From contig LVLI01000438.1 of assembly GCA_001687465.1 (NCBI GenBank), forward strand, positions 1 through 12,219: a stretch of 12,219 nucleotides of DNA. The letters run 5' to 3'. The notes beneath the pieces were generated by a model that saw nothing but the letters and a program-made list of their open reading frames with translations, was not told where the DNA came from and made no database searches. This DNA comes from Halocafeteria seosinensis. Taxonomy: Eukaryota > Sar > Bigyra > Bicosoecida. Positions 7,165 through 12,219 of the stretch are shown here, piece by piece (within the stretch, counting starts at the first letter, position 1; each line of letters opens with the position of its first letter). A program made the translations under genes and the position numbers.

Positions 7165-8418
7165 ATGTACGATATCTTGCCCTATTACGGGATCTCTCAC
7201 ACCTTCTCCCTTTATGCAATGCGAGTGCTCCCTCGTGTTTTTGTGGCAGGTACAGTTGTGGTACTATTGTCAGGTACGGTTATTGCACTATTGGCACCAG
7301 TCAGGTCAACAGGGTGGCAGAGAAACGTCTTGCAACCACCAGAAGGAAAAGCAGTCAATGCCACCGAAACACCTGTGGAACAATTTCAAGAGTTTGAATC
7401 AAAGCTTAACAGCTTCAGCATGCCGGGGCATATGGGCGAGAAACGATTGCACTCTTCATCCGTGCCAACAACACGTGCGGAACCGGACAGTAGCTTTTTG
7501 CGCGAGGATTACTTCCTTCGTGCCTTGAACGATACTCAGGGAGATGGATTATGTGTCACCACTGTAGTAGATAGTCGCTTCGAAGATTTCGCGCCAACGT
7601 TTGCGTACAGTGTTCTCGCTACTCATCCCAAGAGTAAAGCTTTTGTGCATTTCATGAGGCCAGTGCCTCAGCGATTATGCAGGCTTATGGATCATACGAA
7701 CATCAGTCGTGCTAGGTGGACTTTTCGTTATGATCCAGTCCTCACATCATATCAGCGAAGAATAGGAAGAAGTTCCATGGCGGCAGCGTCTCGCTACTTC
7801 CTGCGCGATGCTAAAATGGAGCGGGAATGCAGATTCATATATTACAGCGATTCGGACATGTTTTTCACTCTCTATCGTAGGGACAGTATTTTAAGTTGGC
7901 ATGCTAAGTGGATGGCCATCACTAAACGCACGTGGTACAACTTGGAAAGGCCGACTTCGAAAGCTAAGGGATGCCCGGGAAGTACGGGGAAGCGTCTCAC
8001 CGGACTGCACTTTATTGTTACTCAGCCCTACATGAAACAGATGACACATTCGATGTCAATGGTACAAACGTTGACGTTATCGAGTAATGTTCAAAATTGG
8101 TGTGCAGCAAAACGGGGGTTCCTCGATGAACATTTACTGTGGCTGATTGTACGACTCTCGGGTGAGGACCCGGCCAACCCTTCCAACTTTCGTTTGAAGC
8201 GATTAGTCCCAGGTATACACATCAATCACCGAAGAGTAAACTGCTACTCTGCATCTATCTACTGCGAACATGCTGAGAAAGTACCATTTCTGCTAAAGGG
8301 GACGTATATCTATGGAAAGGCCCGGAAGGCGATACGAACCTTGTATAGACGACTGTGCCCTCGTAGTAAAGAAGAGTCAAATGATTTTTCGGAAGTCTGT
8401 CTGGAGAGATCTAACTAA
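7165..8418 (+). CDS. Type II membrane glycosyltransferase, GT-A-like with DSD motif
   Basis: This gene predicts 417 residues from the ATG at 7165, or 399 from the ATG at 7219. The later start has a purine at -3 and gives the classical short basic tail (MRVLPR) before a membrane helix (VFVAGTVVVLLSGTVIALLA), so it may be the true one; the frame is open but has no ATG further upstream. Numbered from the later start, a stem of roughly 80 residues with sequons N47 and N104 leads to the catalytic part. That part starts at VTTVVDSRFEDFAPTFAYSV and contains YYSDSDMFF with D211-S-D213 as the likely metal/nucleotide-sugar site. It continues with RLTGLHFI (259-266), DEHLLW (303-308) and PGIHINH (331-337). 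The order resembles GT8-type GT-A enzymes, which open with 'VT..D..Y..F....YS...' and end with a G.H motif. I cannot assign a CAZy family or substrates. Stop is TAA at 8416-8418. Confidence 0.8.
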   Translation: MYDILPYYGISHTFSLYAMRVLPRVFVAGTVVVLLSGTVIALLAPVRSTGWQRNVLQPPEGKAVNATETPVEQFQEFESKLNSFSMPGHMGEKRLHSSSVPTTRAEPDSSFLREDYFLRALNDTQGDGLCVTTVVDSRFEDFAPTFAYSVLATHPKSKAFVHFMRPVPQRLCRLMDHTNISRARWTFRYDPVLTSYQRRIGRSSMAAASRYFLRDAKMERECRFIYYSDSDMFFTLYRRDSILSWHAKWMAITKRTWYNLERPTSKAKGCPGSTGKRLTGLHFIVTQPYMKQMTHSMSMVQTLTLSSNVQNWCAAKRGFLDEHLLWLIVRLSGEDPANPSNFRLKRLVPGIHINHRRVNCYSASIYCEHAEKVPFLLKGTYIYGKARKAIRTLYRRLCPRSKEESNDFSEVCLERSN

Positions 8419-9000
8419 GAACTCGTTTGGTATCAGCTTGGTAATTCCGGATGGGCTGCGTAAATAGTCCAGAATGTACTGTCGCAAAACGGAAAACAGG
8501 GGGTGTCCCACCTCCCGGGGATTGCATTACTAAGCTTTTGAGTTTTCTCCGTCGACCTCAAGGACTCTTGTTCCTAAAAGGCATATCTTTGGGAGTCCTC
8601 GATTCAATGAATCTAACGATATGCATCATCTGGGTGCAGAAAAGGCAGCGCGAATATAGAAAGGGGTGCATTTAACGGACATACACGGCCATGAAAGCTA
8701 CGAAAACCGTAGCACTGGAGATATTGTGGTCATCACGTGATATATGTGCATGATGATTTCATGCTCCTGCTTATTCCCTCCGAAGCGGACCCTCGATGCT
8801 CGTCCTGGGCAGCAGGTGCAAGCTGCCGAGAACATCAAAGTATATAGCTACGTTAGAGAGCGGTTCAAGGGGGGGGGGGGTGGAAAAAGTTCGTCGCTGT
8901 ACTGTAGACGTATTGTAGCACGAGCATTCGTATTTTGCTACGAAACGTTGTATCGCTGCTGCTGTCATCCTTGACTTCGCTGCTCAATCCATCTCTGTCG
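8419..9000. other. Stretch without recognisable gene, with G12 tract
   Basis: This is the 3' flank of the glycosyltransferase gene. A 74-codon ATG frame (8451-8675) and opposing frames at 8744-8974 have no recognisable content. A run of twelve G (8869-8880) lies in it. GTAGCA and TGCTAC at about 8916-8942 form a small inverted repeat. Confidence 0.5.
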
Positions 9001-9333
9001 TCATCTGGCTCGTGGATCATTCTGCACGTCATCAGTTTGAGTGCCGTACACGTTCCAAAGGCCGGATCGGTGCAGCAGCAGCATCGTCCAGAAATCCTTC
9101 GGCACCGGTCGCAACGAGGTAGGGGCTGCTGGATCCTCGTCTTCGTCTACAATGCGTCTCGGCTTTGGCACTCTGTCATATAGGGCCAGCATAAGGTAGT
9201 AGTTGGGGTGCTCCAGTGCAGTGCCACGATGCAAGTAGTCATCGATTGCTGGTGTACCAGGTCGCGGCCCTTCGCCGGTGAAGACGATGCGTTGGAGTGG
9301 TTCTTCCCAGTAGCCATTGGAAGTGTTTATGCG
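9001..9333 (-). pseudogene. Coding-like fragment of unknown protein, possibly Helitron/Pif1-type
   Basis: The frame is open for 110 codons from 9333 down to the TGA at 9001-9003, with a stop directly before it and no ATG in the first 45 codons. It is therefore a fragment or exon. The sequence looks like real protein: TSNGYWEEPLQRIVF, then TPAIDDYLHRGTALEHPNYY, LMLALYDRVPKPRR, an acidic patch (DEDED) and LRPVPKDFWTMLLL. The 'DDYxxRxxxLExxxxYY' pattern is reminiscent of the region between the Rep and helicase parts of Helitron proteins. The match is from memory of the pattern only, and the following 'RxxxPVL.GPxIP' expected there is not seen. The upstream break falls exactly where the diverged direct repeat begins (9318-9380), so an element junction probably cut the gene. 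I do not assign a function. Confidence 0.35.
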
Positions 9334-9533
9334 TCAAAGCCAGCCGGAATACCCAACTTGCTGAACCCGACGATATACCCAGTATATAATACCCAAATTC
9401 CGACCCATGCAAAAACAAGATTGAAGAAAGAGAGTGGCTCATAATACTTAAACTAAATGGAAAGTGTTCATGCGTCAAACCAGTTGGAAGAACCAATCTG
9501 ATTCACCCGACCGCAAAACCCGACGATATACCC
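9318..9533. repeat. Diverged direct repeat, ~140-150 bp apart
   Basis: 9318-9380 and 9458-9533 share TGGAA(A)GTGTT(T/C)ATGCGTCAAA at their left ends and an identical 17-base end, AACCCGACGATATACCC (9364-9380 and 9517-9533), with more divergent sequence between. The spacer (9381-9457) is AT-rich. These may be ends of an old element or two decayed copies of a short repeat. Confidence 0.65.
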
Positions 9534-9655
9534 CCTAGAGAACCTCACCCCAATTCCACAAATTGACACCTACACGACCGTGTCTCACGGGGGTTATACA
9601 AACGAAATAGCCATGCCAAAGTGCCAAGCGGACAGATTGGATCGTTTGTTCGTGC

Positions 9656-9961
9656 TTATATATTCTTTTTCTGACGTTTCGCTCGTTTTCGCTCTTTTTT
9701 GCTCATTTTAACCTTATTGTTATTTTTTGGAATTTTACGTAGTTTTCTGACACAGGAGTTGCACTCACGTGTTTTTTGCGCTGTAATAGATCCACAACGT
9801 TTGCACGTAGAATATTGGTAATTACTTTGTGGCATTAGATGTTTATAGTTATGATATATGTTAGCAAGATATTGCGGACACGATCCAATGAAATAGTTTT
9901 GCTTATAAATTTCTTCTATACCTGACACAAAATCATTGCTATAACTTGGTTGTGTGGTCAT
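9656..9961 (-). CDS. Small basic zinc-ribbon protein in an AT-rich island, unknown family
   Basis: From the ATG at 9959-9961 the frame gives 101 residues, ending at TAA 9656-9658. The frame is open 24 codons further upstream without ATG, so this start is the only conventional one. Residues 53-70 hold CKRCGS...CNSC, a CxxC-x10-CxxC knuckle that should bind one zinc. The 30 residues after it are extremely basic (KKERKRAKRQKK), suggesting nuclear or nucleic-acid association. The first half is rich in Asn, Tyr and Gln. Base composition is far more AT-rich than in the two glycosyltransferase genes, so recent foreign origin (virus, plasmid or bacterial) is plausible. I do not recognise the family and cannot exclude that it is a fragment of a longer gene. 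A strong stem-loop lies just 5' of the start. Confidence 0.5.
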   Translation of the reverse strand: MTTQPSYSNDFVSGIEEIYKQNYFIGSCPQYLANIYHNYKHLMPQSNYQYSTCKRCGSITAQKTRECNSCVRKLRKIPKNNNKVKMSKKERKRAKRQKKNI

Positions 9962-9980
9962 AATATTAATGGTGTGAATC

Positions 9981-10062
9981 CAATCATTTTTTTTGGACTG
10001 GGATATAGGTAGCGTCAAGTTGACTTGGCGGGTTCAAATTACCCATTCCAAAAAAATGATTG
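9981..10062. repeat. Long imperfect stem-loop with central palindrome between divergent ORFs
   Basis: 9981-10002 (starting CAATCATTTTTTTTGGA) and 10042-10062 (ending TCCAAAAAAATGATTG) are inverted repeats of about 22 bp with one A/T indel and one mismatch. The loop of about 39 bases contains the perfect palindrome GTCAA-G-TTGAC (10014-10024) almost exactly at its centre. The structure fills most of the space between the ATG at 9961 on the minus strand and the ATG at 10085 on the plus strand. It could be a bidirectional regulatory region, a replication hairpin of a captured plasmid or virus, or a foldback repeat. Confidence 0.75.
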
Positions 10063-10084
10063 AACCGCTATAAAGTAAGTGATT

Positions 10085-10180
10085 ATGCCAAACGATACAA
10101 TGGAACAAACAGACATTCAAGCCGTAAAATACAATTGTAAAATCCCCAAGGGATTCAATACAATGGAAAATTATTTTTAG
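10085..10180 (+). pseudogene. Short AT-rich ORF, divergent from the zinc-ribbon gene
   Basis: ATG at 10085 opens a 31-codon frame, with a second in-frame ATG at 10100, to TAG at 10178-10180; it begins MPNDTMEQTDIQAVKYNCKI. Composition (Asn, Lys, Gln, Tyr) matches the zinc-ribbon ORF and not the neighbours. The same frame continues after the TAG for about 34 codons into the dispersed repeat. It may be the broken N-terminal end of a gene from the same foreign segment, but at this length it could be chance. Confidence 0.25.
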
Positions 10181-10185
10181 GCAGT

Positions 10186-10203
10186 ATTGGGATATGTCCC
10201 AAT
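10186..10203. repeat. Inverted repeat ATTGGGA-tatg-TCCCAAT
   Basis: There is a perfect 7-bp inverted repeat with a 4-base loop at the inner edge of dispersed repeat copy B, at the right-hand boundary of the AT-rich island. Copy A has the matching word TTGGGACA at its corresponding edge (763-770), so it probably belongs to the repeat family. Confidence 0.6.
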
Positions 10204-10375
10204 TGGGTGGAAAAAAAGTTCGAGGGAAACCGAAGGTTTACCGAGCTATGCAAAACGGGGTGGGGTGCGCGGTTTTCGTACCTAAAAAAAAGATTTCGAG
10301 GGAAACCGAAGGTTTACCGAGCTATTGCCTAGGGATGAAAGACCTAGGTTACTGACGAAACGCGAGTGGCAACCC
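10195..10375 (-). repeat. Structured dispersed repeat, copy B, with internal tandem duplication
   Basis: Bases 10295-10355 are the exact reverse complement of 687-747. A 31-bp part of the unit (the GGAAACC-gaa-GGTTTACC hairpin and its flanks) is present twice, at 10219-10249 and 10295-10325, at a 76-base period, each preceded by an A7-A8 tract. The outer edge (to about 10375) matches copy A at GCCACTCG. Copy B therefore differs from A by a duplication of one end of the unit. Confidence 0.8.
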
Positions 10376-10710
10376 CGAAAGCGTGTAATTTGAAGCAAAT
10401 CTTCCGCCACAGGTGGGGGAGGCCAAGGGGGGCTGGGCCAGGCTAGCTTACCTTCCGCCATGGGCTGGTTGGAGGCTGGGCTACGCAGTGCTTATCTTTG
10501 GAGCCCTTTAATAAACCACTCAGTAGGGATTGTATATCAATAATAGTACCATACGGTTGAACAACACTATAGGAATGACGTCTTATGCTGTGGAACTCAT
10601 CGATGATCCCAATGATGAGATATATCCTTGGAACTGAAGGTGAGGCTCCGTCGATGCGTGTAGAGCGAGTGACACCTCGGGATGTCGTCGGCTATTGCCC
10701 TTCGTAGGAC
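10376..10710. other. Stretch without recognisable gene
   Basis: A patch at 10405-10480 is rich in GGCC, CTGGG and GGCTGG words, like the GGCTTGG patches at 1505 and 3427. No frame is convincing. It may represent the 3' side of the retroelement remnant that lies to its right on the minus strand. Confidence 0.4.
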
Positions 10711-11085
10711 CTATGGAAGCGCTGCTCTCCCAATTCTACAAACTAGGATCGACTGTGTTTCCATACGTCGAGCGGTATCTGGGTAAAACATTCTAATGGA
10801 GAACAGGAGGAAGGTTACTTTCTGGAGTTGGACGTGGAGGCCGCAGCTCGTAGACTGCACTCCAGCAAATAGAGCTTTAATGGCTAATTGAGACGTATGG
10901 GTGACGGATGCCGTGAGTGGAACGGTATAGTAGTCTTTAAGGACCGTGGTGGGGCTTTGCTTGGGGTGTGTCATTGAACACATGGGAGTAACACTTCTCG
11001 GACCCCACAGTGCGAAGTCCGCTGTCGTAGAGAAGTCGTTTATTTCGGTTTTCAGTGCATCCAGGGCTTGTTCTGGTTTCATCAT
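10711..11085 (-). pseudogene. Retroelement pol remnant, possible protease-RT linker
   Basis: The frame gives 124 residues starting MMKPEQALDALKTEINDF. It lies directly downstream, on the same strand, of the degenerate protease frame, where the linker to reverse transcriptase would be in an LTR-type pol gene. A segment reading KDYYTVPLTASVTHTSQLAI has the look of the 'VP..S...V.V' stretch seen in such linkers. No reverse transcriptase motif (such as YxDD) is visible in this or the neighbouring frames, so the element is truncated or decayed. The identification rests mainly on position and is weak by sequence alone. Confidence 0.35.
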
Positions 11086-11097
11086 TCTATACTTGCT

Positions 11098-11427
11098 CTA
11101 ACGGTAGCTAATTGGTGTTCGAGGATCGCTTGTGCCTGCTAGGCGAGCCCTGAAGGAAACACTGAGTTCTCCTCGTACATTGCGGGCATTTCCACCGCTT
11201 GTACGAACCAAATATGCTTGCGGCGGTCGAGGACTAGTCTTGGCGTGTCTACGCCAATCAAAATATGGAATGGATATCAGATTTGGTTTTGCACAGCGGT
11301 CAAGTACACAAGCGAACGTCAGCGTAGAAGTAGCGAAAGTTTCTCCGAATAGGCGGATTTTCAAGATATGCCCAGGATATGTTTGTGTGTCGAAGTTCTC
11401 AGAGAAAACTAAGGGAGAGGGAGCACT
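11098..11427 (-). pseudogene. Degenerate retropepsin (aspartic protease) of an LTR-type retroelement
   Basis: An open frame of 109 codons without a leading ATG (first codon at 11427, stop TAG at 11098-11100) holds a recognisable retropepsin layout. It has LTFACVLDRCAKPNLIS, where the family has a hydrophobic strand followed by D-(T/S)-G-A and N-(L/V)-I. A spacer with Trp and Pro follows, then YLVRTSGGNARNVRGELSVSF, corresponding to the flap and the '..G...V.V' strand. The catalytic triad reads D-R-C in place of D-T-G, so the protease cannot be active. Such proteases process the Gag-Pol polyprotein. The gene lies between a possible zinc-knuckle remnant (higher coordinates) and a possible linker (lower coordinates), which is the normal gag-pol order on the minus strand. 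Family call moderate; loss of function clear if the call is right. Confidence 0.5.
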
Positions 11428-11548
11428 TCAGGTGATCTACTGTTACACGACATTCGCAGATAACGGCGGATCCGTGATAATGGAAGTCAGCTGCCTCCAA
11501 CTTACGACAGGACTGGTATAGCATATACATTAAACGACGAAACATAAA

Positions 11549-11758
11549 TCAATTTCCCCAGAAGAAGCATGTATTCTCTTTTACAGGGGACAGTGCTTGC
11601 AGCTTCTTCCCCTGAAACATGATGAACCAATGTTGAGGTTCTCGATGTAGGGCAGTGGCCAGATGCCTGAACCCACCCACCCGAGGGTTCCAGTGTGCAA
11701 CTTCACATCCATTTCGAGTCGTATCCCCCATCTCGTAGCAGACAGCAGCCCTAATCAA
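11549..11758 (-). pseudogene. Possible gag C-terminal remnant ending in a broken zinc knuckle
   Basis: A 69-codon minus-strand frame ends KENTCFFWGN and then TGA. In gag proteins a CCHC knuckle (C-x2-C-G/K...H....C) often stands just before the protease; here the second Cys position is Trp and a stop follows. It lies about 120 bases upstream of the degenerate protease on the same strand, as expected for gag. The rest of the frame has no recognisable feature, so the call depends on context. Confidence 0.25.
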
Positions 11759-12219
11759 TAAGTTGTAAGAATGGAGACGCTTACAGCAAATCCCTAGTCC
11801 ACTCGCACATTATGGTAGTGTCGAACGAGTTTGTAGCACAGATGCTTATATCTATTGTCTGGTTTGATTACTCATATGGGTTAAACTTGGAATTCTTCCG
11901 GAACAATGTGTTCAATTTACCGAAAAATAACTTTTTAACATTTGTTCCTACAAAGGGTTTTTCAAGGCTTCCGACGGAGAATCCCTACCGTATGTGTGTA
12001 CTAGTCGGGAACAAAGGAAGTCACTACACACCTAGTTTAGTTGCTTCCTTGAGTCCAAAATGGAATCCTCAGAACCATTGATACAACAACACCTTCAATA
12101 TTGACCAACGTTTTCCTCCGTGTAATAAATGCAGGGATTTCCACAGGACCCCTGGACGAATCAACTTGCGGACGATTCTAAAACCAACATAGTGGGTGTA
12201 TACCGAGTTTGATCATTAG
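11759..12219. other. Stretch without recognisable gene
   Basis: The longest frame is an 89-codon plus-strand ORF (11812-12081) without recognisable motifs. If the retroelement remnant continues, its gag would lie here on the minus strand, but no conserved gag motif is visible and no LTR boundary was found. Confidence 0.4.

Noticed and set aside
8451-8675. 74-codon ORF right after the second glycosyltransferase
   Set aside because: It starts with ATG but has no recognisable feature and most likely lies in the 3'UTR or flank.
9656-10180. Organellar DNA insertion (mitochondrial or plastid) as the source of the AT-rich island
   Set aside because: Neither ORF resembles a plastid or mitochondrial protein I know. 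Not excluded, but unsupported.
11132-11521. 129-codon plus-strand ORF
   Set aside because: It overlaps the minus-strand retropepsin-like frame, which has recognisable motifs; the plus-strand product has none.

Overview
The window looks like nuclear DNA of a eukaryote with few introns and many decayed transposable elements. The absence of operons, the type II membrane glycosyltransferases without introns in their coding part, and the hAT and LTR-retroelement remains all point this way. A red alga such as Chondrus is my best guess. That guess rests on the overall style of the sequence, not on any diagnostic marker.

Two intact-looking protein genes stand out. The first is on the minus strand (1634-2599) and encodes a 321-aa type II membrane glycosyltransferase with a DADEF metal-binding motif, of the Glyco_tranf_2_4/GT92-like kind. 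The second is on the plus strand (7165-8418) and encodes a ~400-aa type II membrane protein with a DSD motif, probably a GT-A-fold glycosyltransferase of a family I cannot name. They are divergent and about 4.6 kb apart. Both would act in the Golgi on glycoproteins or cell-wall polysaccharides, but nothing shows that they share a pathway.

The rest is mostly mobile-element debris and repeats. Left to right: the C-terminal end of a hAT transposase (1-402); a GGCAC-rich patch; a structured dispersed repeat (670-770); the first glycosyltransferase gene with a possible 45-nt 5'UTR intron; a 41-bp-period tandem repeat; hairpins; a BED zinc-finger remnant (3604-3909); a TCCCCA palindrome cluster; a foldback/MITE-like element (5731-6086); the second glycosyltransferase gene; an unrecognised coding-like fragment (9001-9333) that stops at a direct repeat; a second copy of the dispersed repeat in the opposite orientation (10195-10375); and a broken retroelement on the minus strand (about 10711-11758) with a degenerate aspartic protease.

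The most unusual segment is an AT-rich island at about 9655-10185. It holds a minus-strand ORF for a small, very basic protein with a CxxC-x10-CxxC zinc ribbon, and a short divergent plus-strand ORF. Between them is a long imperfect stem-loop with a palindrome at its centre. Its composition and layout differ from the surroundings and suggest DNA of foreign origin (virus, plasmid or other element). This is an inference.
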